From Daedaleopsis sinensis (taxonomy: Eukaryota; Basidiomycota; Agaricomycetes; Polyporales; Polyporaceae): a DNA stretch of 64,000 bases. The notes below the pieces were generated by a model. It saw only the letters and a program-made list of their open reading frames with translations. It searched no databases and was not told where the DNA came from. The position numbers and the translations under genes are program-made. The stretch is from assembly GCA_033807695.1 (NCBI GenBank), contig CM066305.1:2914001-2978000 (forward strand). The letters are read 5' to 3'. Below, in pieces: positions 9,758-22,429 of this stretch (its first letter is position 1; every line of letters begins with the position of its first letter).

Positions 9758-12700
9758 TCACGACGAGATCATCCCGAGGTCCTCCTCGCCGCCGGCGGTC
9801 CGGAAGATCTCGTCGAATATCTCCTTCCCGTCGGTCGACAGCGGCGGCAGCTGGTTCGCCACCGCGCGCGGGTCCTCGCGCGAGCTCTTGATCATCCGCA
9901 GCCGCTCCTCGTTCCAGATCCGCTCCAGCGTCTCAGAGAGGTTCTTCAGCCCGTAGAGGAAGCCCCTGTCCGGCGTGTCGGGGTAGTGCGGCGGGAAGCG
10001 CGCGTAGATGAGCCCCGTCTCGGGGTCGACCTCCGCCTGGTAGCCCTTCCCGCTCGTCACCTCCTCGATCTCGCCGTTCGGGGGCGGGCCCGGGAGCCAG
10101 TCCTGCCCGGTCGTGGTGTGCGCGAAGTCGACGAGCCGGATCTGGACCTCGCCCCGCTTGCGGCGGCGCGAGCTGCGGTCTGCGACGGGCCCCACGAGAA
10201 GGTCTTCGCTGTACGATCGCCTCAGGGTGTGGCGGCGGGTGGGCTCGAGTGCAGGGCGTGGGTCGAACTGCCGCTCAAGGGACTCCCCGCGTTTGCTGCG
10301 CGACGAGGGATGGTCGAGGACAGATGTCCGGAACGCCTCCTGAGCTTCGCGGTCGCCGTCGTAGATCATGAGCAGACTGCAGCCATAGAACCGGTAGCCC
10401 TTGAGACGGTTCACGATGCGCGCCAGAGCATAGATCTTGCGGAGGATGACGGGGATCTGGTACACGAGCAGGCGTTCGCCGTCGTGGAGGAACGACGCCA
10501 ACACGCTGGGGAAGTCCTCCGGGCGGACCTCGCGCCCCTTGTATTTGTCCTGTGTAACGTACGATTGGGTGACGTGGTTCCAGACCTTGATAAGTCAACG
10601 GTGTCAGCGCAGTCGAACAAACCGTATGTCATGCTGGGGCAGTCCGGAAATAGAGGGCCACAAACACAAACAACCTGTCAGGGAGGCCAGCTATAACCGA
10701 CACTCACTTGCATCCCGCACACGCGCACCCCCAGCTTCTTGCTCGTGGTCCGCTCGCACTTCTTCCGCTGGCTCTTCTTCTTCGCCGTCGTCGCATCCAT
10801 CCCGTACTGGCGCGTGCCCATCTTCAGATCGAGCACGCACGAGTACTTCAGCCGCCCGGTGAGATCCTCCATCAATATGAAGTGGTTCTGCCGCGTCACG
10901 GGCGGGTCCAGCTCTCGATGATCTGCAGGGAAATGGGGCTCGGTCGAACTCGATGCCGGCATGGCGCGGGGCAAGGACCGTGAACGGCTGCGGTGGAAGG
11001 ACCGCGCAGCGAAAGACTCGTCCCCATCTCCAGCGTTACCTGCAGGATGGGGAAGCCCGTCCTCTTGCGATTCGAAGTCGAAGATCTCAGACGGTGTGTG
11101 ATGGTTCTCCTTCGGATGAGTGGGGTACTGCCCGAGGTTGCTGATCTGACGTTCGCTCTGCACGCGCCGCAGGGGCTGACCCAGGATACTTCCTTCCTCT
11201 TGCCGTAGGCGTTCAACCCTACTGAGCTTCTTCTTCCGACGGTAGCGTCGGGCGCCATCGCTGAAAGACGCTCCTTCGCCTTCACCTTCGCCTTCGCCAT
11301 CCGCTACGTCGCCGTCATCCTCGGCCTTCACGCTCGAGGAGCCACGTCTGTTTGACACCTGTCTCGACAGCCGACGTAGCAAGGTACTGAAGACGTGGTC
11401 TTTGAACTTGGCGTTCACGACCGTCGAGCCTGTGCCGCCGACCCAACCGGGTTGCATAGTCGGCGACAAGGAGCCGTGGGCAGATATCGGAGCGAAGGAA
11501 ATCTGAGGTGAGTTCATCGGCGTGCGCATGTCGAAGTCCTCGGCTGTACGTGAGAAGGCTAGCCTGCTCGATGGTAGCCGCTGAGAAGAGCCACAAGCGT
11601 ATTGCTCCGGGCGGAAGGTGGCCATGCCAAGGTCTGGGCTCGATGCAGTCATACCTGGAAGCTGTGGTCGGCGTAGTCTGCGATCGAAGGGACGAGATGA
11701 CGATGCAGCGGAGTGGGACATGGATCTGTTGCGCCCGCCATGGAGTAGCCACTGAGGGATGATGTGACGGTTACAATCAAGAACGACCTCAGGTAGCTCG
11801 GCCTCTTCGACATCAGTGTCACCTGTCTGTTGCTCTGGTATGCGAGACGGAGGCCCAGAAGGAGCCGGCTTGTCGCTTGCTGCCTTAGGGAGAATGGGCC
11901 GTGGGGCTTGGCCATGGACGAGCGCATGGGGCGTGGCTGTGGTAAGCTTCGGGGACACGCTAGAGCTCTTGGGTACCCGGCGGTAACTAACGAGCATGAC
12001 GCCGATGTAACGAGGGATGAAGTCTAGCAAGGGTGGAGCCTCACGCTCAACGGCCTCATAGAACAGGTTCTCGCGAGACACCAGCGGCTACAGAGTACGA
12101 TGAGTAGCTGAGGGAGATGCATTCGATTTAGAATCTCTTACCTTGCACACAGCGCGCTTAGTGAACTTATAGATGGCACTGTGCCCACCAACCTGGTTCC
12201 GGAAGGGACGCAGCGGTATATGCGGTAGACTCTCTTGAGGAAGACTGTATGGGTCGATATCGTCCTCCGTGATGTCTGCATTCGCCTGATGGTCGATCCT
12301 ATGTGACGTCAACTCCATCTCATCATACGGGGACAACATGGCTCTCTGGTGCTTCTCATCGTCATCGCTAGCATCACGAACGCGAGGTTGCGGAAGGGGA
12401 CTCGTACGCGAAGGAGACAAGGGAAAGGGAGACGATGCAGAGGTCGTGGACGTTGTAGTCGTGACAGAAGCCGACTCCCATGCAGACTCGTCGTCTTCGT
12501 CATCTGAAGACCACGGGGATTCTGAACGGGAATGTGGATGTGGATGGTGGAGAGGGATGTTAGAGAGAGACTGAGCGAGCGTCTGGGGAGGGGAACGTGA
12601 CCGGGCCGGGCCGAGATGTGCAGGAGGAGGAAATTGGTGAAGGTCGAGAGGGGAAACCGTGCGGTCATGAGCTGGTAGAGTGGGAAGAGTAGGAAGAGTA

Positions 12701-13764
12701 GGAAGAGTGGGCAGTGCACTAGCAGGAGACTGGGGAAGAGCGGGCGAGGGGGGTCGTAGGGTGAGGATTGGGGACTGAGTCAGCCTGATCTCTTGGAATG
12801 TGGACGAGGACGAGACAGAAGAGGGTTCGGACCCCGGAGAGACAGCGCCCAGCTCCGGAGAGCTGTCTTCGATCCAGACCGCCCGCTCTCTTGGCCGACC
12901 GCGCCCGTCGTCCTCACGTCCGGCCTCTACTGCAGCGCGCCACTGGACGAGGTCTTGAAGCACCGTCTCGCGACGAGACAATGTCCGTTCCTTTCGCTTG
13001 CGGTAGTCTTCATCCCTGGGGCTGGCCACAGAGCTCGTGCTCTCGCGGGTTCTGACTCGCTCCAGTCCGGTAGTGCTTCTCTCCCTCCGGATAGCGGCCG
13101 CCTCGCGGTCAGGCCAATCCGACCGCTTGACGAATTCGAACTGAGGCTGAGCAACGTCGGCGACTGGTGCGCCGCCACGCCGTTTCGAGCCTGAGGACTC
13201 GGGTCTCGGGACATCAAAAGCGGCTACCTCGTCCTTCTCCTGCGAGGGACTAGGCGCAGTCTCTTTGAAGAGATCGAGAGATGCAGCGACCTTGCGGCCG
13301 ATGCCTGAGGTCGAGCTAGACGGCACGGTACGTTGGGGACTAGGAGACGACGATGACGAGACCGGGGACGGGGATCTCCTCGAAATTGCGCGGCGAGCTG
13401 TGGCTGGAGAGACGGTTCGAAGAGGTTCAGACTTCTTGGACGTACGTGAAGACCGCATGGTCAAAGCCCTCTCCGACGCTCTCCGGAAAGCGCGTTGGTA
13501 CGCAGCTCGTAGATCGTCATGCTCGGTCTCGTTACCGGAGCCGTCAGAGGCGTCGTCGCTGTCATTGCGCCAGCCGCGCTTGCGCTGGACCTTGTGCGAA
13601 TGAGCGCGAGTGGCCGCGGGTGGCAGAGTGAAAATACGACCCCTGGGAGGAGGTGCGGGTGCGGAGGGAGAAGGAGCTGCCGTTGCGGTCGCAGAGGAGG
13701 TAGGAGATGGTGGACATGGGGAAGAACGCCTCTCGGAGCCTGGGCTCGCGGAGGCAGCACTCAT
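9758..13764 (-). CDS. KCS1: Inositol hexakisphosphate kinase (KCS1/IP6K family)
   Basis: Exons 13764-12142, 12087-10708 and 10585-9758 give 1276 residues. The first ~500 residues are low-complexity Ser/Pro/Arg-rich. Then [24 protein letters not shown] opens the kinase region, with [26 protein letters not shown]. The inositol-phosphate-kinase signature PxxxDxKxG appears as CVLDLKMG near residue 957, [10 protein letters not shown] near 1070 and the metal-binding LVDFAH near 1153. The enzyme makes inositol pyrophosphates (5-IP7) from IP6, which tune phosphate sensing, vacuole and stress signalling. A long disordered segment (about 250 residues, [11 protein letters not shown]...) splits the kinase core, as in yeast KCS1. 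Start chosen at the first ATG ([13 protein letters not shown]). Confidence 0.93.
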
Positions 13765-15194
13765 TCACGAGAGTATGTTGTGTGGAGTTGTCGAGACGGG
13801 GTTGCAAGAAGGATAGTCCGGCGCGAGATACGAACTTAGGCAAAGGGGTGCGCGAAGGGGGGAGGGAGGGTAGATAGATATACGGCGGAAGGAACGTTGG
13901 TCGTGCGCGGATCTGGACCTGGCTGCAAACGAGCGAGTAGTATGGAGGTCAGTCAAGAGTCGCCCGCACTATTCAGAGTTTTGCCTTCGCAAGTGACGCT
14001 ATCCCCCGTCGCCCCAGCGCACGTGGGCACGCCTCCCTGTGCTGACAAAGCTTCTCCCGCCGCCTCCTCCTCCTCCCCCTCAACCATCTCTCCTTCTCTG
14101 CACCCTGACCACACCCTCCGTCGCCGTTGTTCCCCGGCCACGACGCCCCTACGCACCCCGCGAGAAATGCCTTGGCCCCTTCGAGCTCCTCCAGTATCAC
14201 GGGTCTCTCCCCAAGCGTCACCTGCCGTCACTACTACCGCGCTGCCACGCACGTTCGACAGCCCGCTTCTCTGTCGGATACACTCGGCCTCTTGCACGGT
14301 TGGCCACAGTGATCGTGTGCGAAAGTCATCTGCCCAGCGAATAACGTTCTTGTCGCACGACAGACCGTGCATCTGCCGTGGAAAGCGTCACTTCTCAGCG
14401 AATGGCGTCGAGCACGGGGATGATCCTGGTCCTCCCTCTCACCCGAGGTCGACGAACGCCAGCGATACCTCTCCATGTGTCGTACTTTCGCCGTCTTGTT
14501 TGGGTCATCGTTGTCATCGTCGCCGACGCGTTTGTCTCATGGTGATCAACCAAACTGTCACCGTTGCCGCCTCCAGCGAGCTCAACTGTTTTCTCAAGGT
14601 ATCTGGACTGATAAGGCCGTTCAGTTGTTCTACTTGGCGCCCTGGTCGTACCGGAGTCCCTCCGAATATACGTAAAGATTTAGTGTTTACCTTGCCCCAG
14701 CCAATCGAGTCCACGTCGATGCTCGCGCGCACAACTGCCTCCGGTGGCCTCGATTCGCGCGCGCTGAACCAGTCCGAGTGTATTAGTTTATCGCTCCCAC
14801 GAAAATGATATACTCAGGTCCAACCACATCCGATTACCGCGTCGATCAGGGTCTACTACTCAACACCTTTAGGGAATGTTGGTGTACTCCACCTTTGATC
14901 TTGTGAATGATCGCTGGAATCTACCAGCTACTCCATGTATTGGCTTGTTCGTGTACGACATTTGCAATGGGTATGACTTGTGTTTTCCGTATCATTCTCG
15001 AGCACAGTGACAGTGAAAAGAATGATAAGTCGCAGGGTTAGGCTGACAAGAGCTATTAGCTTGTGATAGTGTTCTTTTGTCCTGACAAATCAAGACGAGG
15101 GCCGATCAAAAGCTTAGTCAGCCTGAGATCGACTATATAAATCTGTTAATGGAACACCCCTCTTCTTTCAACCACTCTCTACAACCCCCACATC
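13765..15194. other. Intergenic region; promoter of KCS1 and of the chimera gene
   Basis: A long open frame runs forward at 13897-14808 but lacks an early ATG and has no domain or intron pattern, so I do not call it. Pyrimidine tracts near 14060-14130 suit a KCS1 5' leader. From about 14820 the DNA becomes AT-richer, marking the start of a segment unlike its surroundings. Confidence 0.5.
15134..15140 (+). promoter_or_regulatory. TATA box of the chimera gene
   Basis: TATATAA lies 55-61 bases before the ATG at 15195 and is followed by a pyrimidine-rich CTTCTTTC leader, a usual fungal core promoter layout. Confidence 0.55.
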
Positions 15195-16899
15195 ATGCAG
15201 CATCCTGCTGCCTGTCAAACCTTTGAGGGCTTACCTCCAGCAATTAATGCATCCTCTCTGAATGTGAGTTTATAGATCTCCGGTGATGTCTTGAAGCTCA
15301 TGTGTATCTCTGCAGGTTTTTCCCATTGCCTACTATTGGCAGAATGGATCAACTCTGCAATATTTTCCTTGCCCATTGTGTAGGGGTGAATTAATACACA
15401 TCATTGATGGCCCTCCCCCAACCGGTATGTAATAGTAAACACAATTCCTTGGGCTTAGATTTTGATGCAAAGTTCTTCAGATGTTGTAACACTTCCCACT
15501 TTCCGTAGTATTCCAGTAACCAGTTGCAACAGCCAGTCTCCTCTAGGGGTTGTTCCCCCAAACCTTATGAGTTTCCATCTCATTCTTTGCAGTAAATCCC
15601 AACAGCAGTCTCCCATAGCTCCTTTGCTATCCTCTTCTGTTCAACCATCACCATCATCTACACACCTATCATCATTTCCTTCTATTTCATCTTCACCATC
15701 GCCATCGCTTAACAAGCCAGTGAAAGCCACTTCTACAAGCCCTCCTTCTCAAAGCAATAGGTCATCTAGCTTGGCTTGTCAAGTCTCATCAACATCGCCT
15801 ATTGCTTTCACAATTCCTAACAACAAATCAACAACCAGCAACTTGAAGATGCCTTCCCAGCCACATTTGGAGATGTCTGATTTGTCTTCTTTTACTCCTG
15901 TCTCCATCAAGAGTTATAAGCCCTCAAGTTCTTCTACACTCTCCCTCAATGTTTTTCTCCGGCATATTAAATCACCTGCCACCTCTTTTCCTCGCACAAT
16001 ACCCTCCACATCTCATTCCCCCAACACTTCTCAACAATCATCTTCCTCAATGGTTTCTTCCCCATCAATGTCGCACTCTTCAGCATCACCTCCAGCATCC
16101 CCTACAACATTTTCTAAACCATCGCAATCATTTCAAGTTGCATCCTCTTTATCATCACAACAATCACCTTCAACAAACTTAAAGACATGCAACTTTCAGG
16201 CCCCAAAACCTGGTCCTCAAGGTGAACCTGATCATATTGAATGGGGTATTCCATATTTGCTCATGGATCCTTCCTTCCTACCTCAACTTGAACCAGAGGC
16301 AAGTCTGGCGACAAAGAAGCCTCCGAGTCCGAGTCAGGCTTTTGTACAAGCCGACGCAACACCTGTCTCCGAGTCAGAGTCCGAGGAGGCCGCAAGCCAT
16401 GTACCACTCCCCATCCCACCCCCACCCCCTCTCCAATCATCACCGCGTGCGGGAGCCAACTTCAATGGGAGTCTCGCATACAAGCTCGCCACGGACTGGG
16501 TGCGCGCCCTCGGCCGCTTCGTGGACCTCCACCACCAGCACAAGCGGCACCCCGTGGACCGCGCAGTGATGCAGGCCGCGTTCCGGGACATGCTCGCGGC
16601 CATCGCGGACGTCGAGGACCAGCGGAACTTGGTCAGCTTCGACGTCATATCGGTGAGTGCGCCAAGGACAACGGTGATGAGTGCTGAACTTGAACTGACA
16701 CCGACACCGGAGCTTGTAGGAGTCCGGGCTGCACACGGCGTGTGCCCGGTTGGCGGGCGCCGCGATCGTCGCCGCGAAGTCGCGCCCGAGCGAGCGCGCC
16801 GCGGAGCTGCTGGCGTGCTGGCGCGGGAGGTTCCCCGGGAGGTTGTCGGAGGATGGGCAGGCGACGGACGACTCGATGGTCGTGGACATGGACGGGTGA
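15195..16899 (+). CDS. Ser/Pro-rich protein with Cys motif and helical C-terminal domain (compositional chimera)
   Basis: Exons 15195-15263, 15316-15424, 15481-16652 and 16720-16899 give 509 residues in one frame. The front (MQHPAACQTFEGLPP, then YFPCPLCRGELIHIID with a CxxC pair) and a long Ser/Pro/Gln-rich middle are AT-rich. From about residue 330 (position 16290) the DNA becomes strongly GC-rich, like its neighbours. The tail NGSLAYKLATDWVRALGRFV...FRDMLAAIADVED...SERAAELLACWRGRF is helical. It resembles in pattern the TFIIS-N/LEDGF-like domain at the C-terminus of fungal PWWP proteins; that resemblance is a guess from memory. I do not know the function. The gene may be a fusion of imported or transposon-derived DNA with the end of a resident gene. 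Confidence 0.65.
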
Positions 16900-17208
16900 C
16901 GGCGACTCGACTCGACTCGACTCGGACGGCGACTCGGACGAATGGCATTATGCATGCACAACCCCGCTATGCTACCCCCTCATCGATCATCGGCATCCCT
17001 CGACTATAGCTATGTAACGTATCGTATGACTCGGATGCGCGGTATGTGTACAATGTGACTCAGACTGGTGGTAAAGTTACAAGGTGGACGGTGGACGGCG
17101 GACGGAGGAAGAGTCTCTAAACGGAAGCGCGGGACGTCGACTGTGCACAGTTCTGCGGACGCGGACGCTGAGGGGAGGAAAGTGTGGCCGAGGACGTACA
17201 CGAGCGGT
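16900..17208. other. Convergent intergenic region
   Basis: A short gap between the ends of the chimera gene and the forkhead gene. It has a simple repeat (GACTCGACTCGACTCGGAC near 16907) and no gene. Confidence 0.6.
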
Positions 17209-19374
17209 CTATACCGCCATGACATCGACCAGTAGCCCGGGTTCCTCGAGCCTGCGGCGTTTCGCGGCGGGCTCTTCGGGCTGCTCCGACGGCTCGTCGT
17301 CATCGACGACCACGATGGGGGAGGGGGCGTCGACGGGCGGCTCAGCAGGGGCAGACGATATCGCGCTAGGGGGTATCTCGCTTGACGACGGCGCCGCCCC
17401 AGTCGACATCGGAGCGGAAGAGGGTATCGAGGCGTTCGTGAACGGACCGGTCGAGGGCGTCTCAGCCCTGGCGGATGCCCCAGCGGGTGTCGCGCCCCGC
17501 CCAGGCATAGCGCCGCGTCCCCGACGAGGCCGACCTCTTCCGCGGCCACGCGCGCCCTCTGCTTTGAGCTTCTCCTTATAGTAGCGGACGATGTAGGCTT
17601 GGAGGATCTCGAGAGCCTTCTGCGCTCCGAGCGCTTCTAGGTCCTGGAGATGCTGCGGGGTGAGGTGGGAGAAGATCTCGGGGTTCAAGATCAGCGTGTT
17701 CTCGTGGAGGACGATGGGCTTGGGCGGCGACGAGGCGCCTCCAGATGCATGCGATGTAGGTACTGGCCCGACCACGATAGGGATTCGAACCGAAGCAGGG
17801 ATCGCGGCCAACGGAGCGACGGAAGAGGCCGCGGAACTAGGTGGGAGTAAAGACGCTTGTGGCGGCGATGCTATAGTGTGGGTCGAAGTCGCGGGAACGG
17901 AGAGCGGAGATCCGGCCGGAACAGGTGACGTTTGCGCCTGAGGTAGTGGCGGGACTTGAGTAAAGGATGGAGGCTCGGTTTTCACGTGGGGAGAATGTGA
18001 AGGAGCAGAGACAGGGGTGACGGCAGAGGGAGGAGGGAGGACCGGATTGCTCGTCTTGAACGCGAGTGGTGTCGAGGTCAATGGAGGAGGTAATGGTGCA
18101 CCTTTGAGGTCACCTTTAACACTCCTCTTCAACGGCGGGTCGAGAGGAACCACTTTCCCTTTCTTCCCTCCGAGCTTCCCATCCTTGCCCACTGGTCCGC
18201 CAATCACAGTGCCCTTACGAGCGTCGAGCTCCTCGAACATGTGTTCATGAGCCTCATCGATGCCCCAGAGGGCGCCCTTACCCTTCTCATCCTTGCCGCG
18301 GACGAGCTTCTTGAAGCCGGGATTGGACGAGAGGTTATGGCGGACCGAGCTCTAAGACATGACGTCAAGCAGACGATTTGAAAATAACGAAAACAGAGAC
18401 GTACCTCCCAGTCCTTACTACAGAACTTATACCAATCGTACGTGTCCTTGATCCACTGGCAGATCTCCTGCAAAGAAGCCTTGCCTGCAAGTGCTTTGAT
18501 AGCGCGATAACATAATTGAGCATAAGTGAGTTGCGGCTTCGGTGGCATCACCTCCGGGACGGTCAGTGGCGGAGATGGAGCGTCGGGCTTCTTGCGTTTC
18601 TTCCCATTCGTCTTGTGTGGGATAGCATTCGAATTGGGAAGCGTGGCTTCCGGAAGTGGTGGTATCTTCGGGGCTGCGACAGGAACGTGTGTGGGAGGTG
18701 GGGACTCGGACGGCAGAGACGAGGGTGGTGAGTACGAGGTGATGTCAACAGAAGGGGAGCGTGCTCGGTTCCCGGAAGATTGAGAGCTAGGCGAGGGCGA
18801 GTCCTCAGGAGGTGCGGGTGGAGGGAGAATAAAGTGGAACGTCCGTGATGCGATCTGTATCTGCGACCTGGGTTCGTGCTGTTAGTTTGGTAGCATCGCA
18901 TCCTGACTGAAAGGGCTACCTGTCGCCTAGAGGCACCTTGCTGCCGCTTCCTGACCAAACACCGTCGACCCACGCGCCATTACGGCCTATGACCAGGAGG
19001 ACAAACCGCTCTTCGTCTTCGTCATATTCTATCTTCGCATGGAGACGCGACACGCTCTTAAGCGGGCCTAAGTCGACGTCCACCTGGGGACTGTCAGAGG
19101 TAGAAGCCGTGCCCGCGGGGACGCAACGTCGGCCGATGGTAACGGCGAGGGATTGGAGATAGTAGGTGAAGTTAGGGAAGACAAGGCTGTAGTACGCGCT
19201 GATCTTCTCCGGGAGGGGCTCAGAGGCCTCTGGAGGTGGGGAGACGAGGGGCTGGGGGGTATCTTGAGGGTGAGCGACGACGGTGGCCATGGAGGGCGTT
19301 GGCGGAGAGGTGTCCGGGGCACGTTGGACTCGACTCATCGCACTAGAAGCCCCAGACAACACCGGCCCAGTCAT
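17209..19374 (-). CDS. Forkhead transcription factor with FHA domain (FKH1/FKH2 type)
   Basis: Exons 19374-18920, 18867-18405 and 18351-17209 encode 686 residues. An FHA domain comes first (AVTIGRRCVP, then SRLHAKIEYDEDEERFVLLVIGRNGAWVDG). The forkhead DNA-binding domain follows (KPQLTYAQLCYRAIKALAGK, ASLQEICQWIKDTYDWYKFC, then SSVRHNLSSNPGFKKL and KGALWGID). It is split by an intron just before the recognition helix. The C-terminal half is Pro/Ser/Ala-rich with an AT-hook-like run RGRGRGRPRRGRG. FHA plus forkhead is the layout of FKH1/FKH2, which drive cell-cycle (G2/M) genes. It is divergent from MTFP1. Confidence 0.92.
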
Positions 19375-19565
19375 GCGCGCTTGTGCACCGGCCAGTCCCG
19401 GCGCGCGAGTGCCGAACGGGCTTGTTTTCGCTACATAAACGGTTGAGCGCTTCCACCAGCCGTCTCGACGCGCGTCAGCGTCCCGCTAGCCTTGTCCAAT
19501 GTCTTCAAGTTCGCACTGTTTCTCGTCTCTTCCACCACCCACTACCATCTCTAACTGCTACTGCC
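19375..19565. promoter_or_regulatory. Bidirectional promoter region FKH / MTFP1
   Basis: 191 bases lie between divergent start codons. The side next to MTFP1 is pyrimidine-rich (CTTCCACCACCCACTACC). No specific operator was identified. Confidence 0.5.
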
Positions 19566-20352
19566 ATGTCTGCCACTGAACCATTGCAAGACAAAGTCGA
19601 AAGAGAAATTGACTCTCTCGCGGACAAGGATGCTGATTCCACGGACTCCGACATCCGGTATATGGCGTACGGAGCGCGGCTGAGGACGGTGCTTCGCGCA
19701 GGGCAAAGATATATCGCATATGTAAGTCTGCTCGGACTATCGTTGTTTTGCTTAGCGATAGATTTATGCCAGACCAGTGACGTTGGGGAAGCATTCCGAC
19801 CCGTTGTCCACCCTGCCGTCGTGACCGCAGCGTATGGTATCTCGTGGCTTTATCTCGCCGGGTGAGCAACGATCCATGTGGTCTGTGTATTGTGTCCGTG
19901 CCCACTCACTTGCCCTTATCGTCGCAGTGATGTAGGCTATGAGACGTACAAGGCCCACCGGAGAGGGCCCACTGCGCTCGAGGCCGCACAATTCTCGGAA
20001 CCAACGCGTTTAGGGATGGTCGCGGTCAAGCGTTCCGTCTTCCAGTCCGTTGCTTCGATGTATGTTCATCCACGGATCGTCGCCTACACGTGCTTGCACT
20101 CACCTCGACTGCATCAGGGCCCTGCCTGCATTCACCATCCATACCGCTGTAAGACAGGCGAAGAAGGCGTTCGCGAATGCGAAGAGTCCGCGCGTCAGAG
20201 TATGGGGGCCGACCGCGACAGGTCTCGTCATCATCCCCGTCCTTCCATACCTCTTCGACAAACCCGTAGAGCACGTCACGGACCTCGCCTTTGAATGGAT
20301 AGAGAAGCAGATCGCACGTTCTAACCCCGAGTCGGGCAAGTCGGAACTATGA
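19566..20352 (+). CDS. MTFP1: Mitochondrial fission process protein 1 (MTP18) homologue
   Basis: Exons 19566-19721, 19773-19861, 19928-20059 and 20118-20352 give 203 residues. Conserved features seen: DIRYMAYGARLRTVLRAGQRYIAYTSDVGEAFRP, a membrane segment around VVTAAYGISWLYLAGD, VGYETYKA, then LPAFTIHTAVRQAKKA and a second hydrophobic stretch GLVIIPVLPYLFDKPVEHVTD. This is the MTFP1/MTP18 pattern, an inner-membrane protein that promotes mitochondrial division. Length fits the family. Its 3' end converges with GCD2. Confidence 0.9.
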
Positions 20353-20709
20353 GCGTAGCTACACCAGTAGTAACGTGAAGTACAGACGCCACAGTCCGAC
20401 TCAGTCTTCACTATGCTTCGGGGTTATGTAGATTCACGATAATTGATGTGGTACTATCACTACAGGAGAGCTATACAGACTTCTCAAGACTATTTAACGA
20501 TCTGTCCAGTAATGTACCTATGCTATAGGAAGTGCTATCGAACAACGGTGAGGATTCGGGTGTAGACTGATACACAAATCACAGAGGATGGAATATGCGC
20601 GAATGCAGGATGCGACGATGTGAGCATGTGAGCAGAGTGAGTCGATGCGTACGAGCATGAAAACACGACACGACGAGAAATGAGATGCAAAGAAACCACC
20701 CCGATCCCA
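20353..20709. other. Convergent 3' intergenic region MTFP1 / GCD2
   Basis: Contains terminator/UTR-like AT-richer sequence between two convergent genes and no coding signal. Confidence 0.6.
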
Positions 20710-22429
20710 TCACAGCAATCGGCCGAGGGCGACGGGTATTGAGCTGATAGAATTCGGTGGGATGACACCGACCTCGGTGACGACAGCGGTGATGCACGTT
20801 GGTGGTGTGAGGTCATATAGCGGATTGAGAATTTCGAGATGTGGCTCGTTCTCCAGCGTCAGGGACTCGCGGGGCTTGTTGTTGGGGAAAGACGAGAATA
20901 GATCTCCCAATGGTGCTTTACCAATCGTTAGCATTGAACGTGTGTCGGGGACGTACAGCAACACTCACCCAGCTCGTTCTTCGTGAAACTATCCAATTGA
21001 ATAGTCTCCGAGAATTTATAGGTCTCGCAGCACACGACTACGGGAACAGAGTGTTGTTTGGCCATCATAGCGACAAGAGCCGTGCCGGCACGGGAATATA
21101 CCGCTCCGTTGGTGTGTATCGAGTGGGCGCCGACGAGCACTGTGGAAACCTCGTTGATGACGGAGCCCAAGGCCGGAAGAAGGACATAAGTGCACTGAAT
21201 CCCTGCTTCTGACAGAACAGCAACAAGCCGTTTGCCTTTCCATTCCGAATTGTGTTAGTGACCGTACAGACGTGTTAGCTGCCATGAACAAACCTTCCAA
21301 CATCGGTCTTGAATCAACCACGATAACGGAGAAATTGCGACCAGACTCGTGAGCCTCAAGTAACACCTTCTCCACGACTGATGATCTGTGAGATTGAAGA
21401 TAAGCAAATTGTATGGACGGAGCATAAGGTAACATGCCTGGCGTATGTGAGAATGACATCACCGTCTTTGATCTTGTTCCCCGCAGTCTCTTGGATGACT
21501 TGGTCCGCAATGATGATTCGCTCGTGGATGTAAGTGTCAATTTTCTGGCACAGTGCATCCTTGGCCTGTGACAAGATCCTTCAGTTGTTACACGATGGAG
21601 GCAGGCAGAGCAGACTGGCATACATCCTGCTCCGGGAGATCGATATCTGACCCGCTGATGTCCAGCTTAAGTTGTCGAATCGCGTTACCCATGGTGACAG
21701 ACATAGGTCGAGCAGCGACAAGGTGACTGATTTGCGGAGAGAGGAACGTCATGAGATGACGGGAAAGGGTGTTATTCGGGGGCGTAACATAGTCTTGAAT
21801 GACCTATGGACGGTTGACAATCAGTCGGGTGACAAGTCGCAATACGCGATACACACCGTTTTGAACGCAGTCAAGGTCGCTATACACCGAGCGTTCGCAC
21901 CCACAATCTTGAACGACGAGAATTGAAGTGCTGTTCGCGCGATGACAGGGTGGATATCTCCCTTTGCCGCGCTAACGGTTTTCGGCAAGCCGAAGTGGGA
22001 GAAGATGAGGAGACCTCGGGCTTGATTCTTCGCGCTCTGGTCTGCGGTAGATGACTGGCCTGCTTTGATCTTCTCTACGACTTTCGTGACACTGGCAGAA
22101 GGCAACTTCGACGCTGCGTCGGAAGCACGCCCCTTCCTGGTCGGGGCACCGGCCGCGGCGGCGGGCTGGTTAGCGGGCTTCCCGCCTTGTGGTTTCCCGT
22201 TGACGCCGTTCGGGACGGTCTTCGCGGCTTTCGCTGCTCGCTGTCGCTCCTGAAGTTCACGACGTTCCTGCTTGGTCCTGGCGAGATAGGCGATCAGTGG
22301 ATTCGCGGGAGAACACCAATCGGCATAGAGAACGCACATCTGTTTTTGCGACTTCTGCTGACCCGCCGGGACCTCGCCATTTGGTGGCCCATTCGGAGGA
22401 TGTACGTCCAGTGTTGCGGCGGGTGCCAT
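20710..22429 (-). CDS. GCD2: Translation initiation factor eIF2B subunit delta
   Basis: Exons 22429-21857, 21803-21624, 21565-21438, 21385-21294, 21235-20969 and 20915-20710 give 481 residues. After a charged, low-complexity N-terminus (RRELQERQRAAKAAK) come SHFGLPKT, HPVIARTALQFSSFKIVGANARC, ARPMSVTMGNAIRQLK, GDVILTYA, VIVVDSRPMLEGK, then VLVGAHSIHTNGAVYSRAGTALVAMMAK and VVVCCETYKF. These are the marks of the regulatory eIF2B alpha/beta/delta fold. GCD2 is part of the guanine exchange factor that recharges eIF2 in the cytoplasm and senses eIF2 phosphorylation. The third intron starts with GC rather than GT (GCATGT at 21437). It is divergent from RAT1. Confidence 0.93.

Noticed and set aside
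13897..14808. Long forward open frame of about 304 codons upstream of KCS1
   Set aside because: It begins at TTG rather than ATG, has Ser/Pro/Arg-rich composition typical of a non-coding leader, no domain, and overlaps the probable KCS1 5' region.
17774..17796. GGTTCGAATCC-like tRNA B-box on the minus strand
   Set aside because: It lies inside the forkhead coding sequence, and no A box or cloverleaf is found around it.
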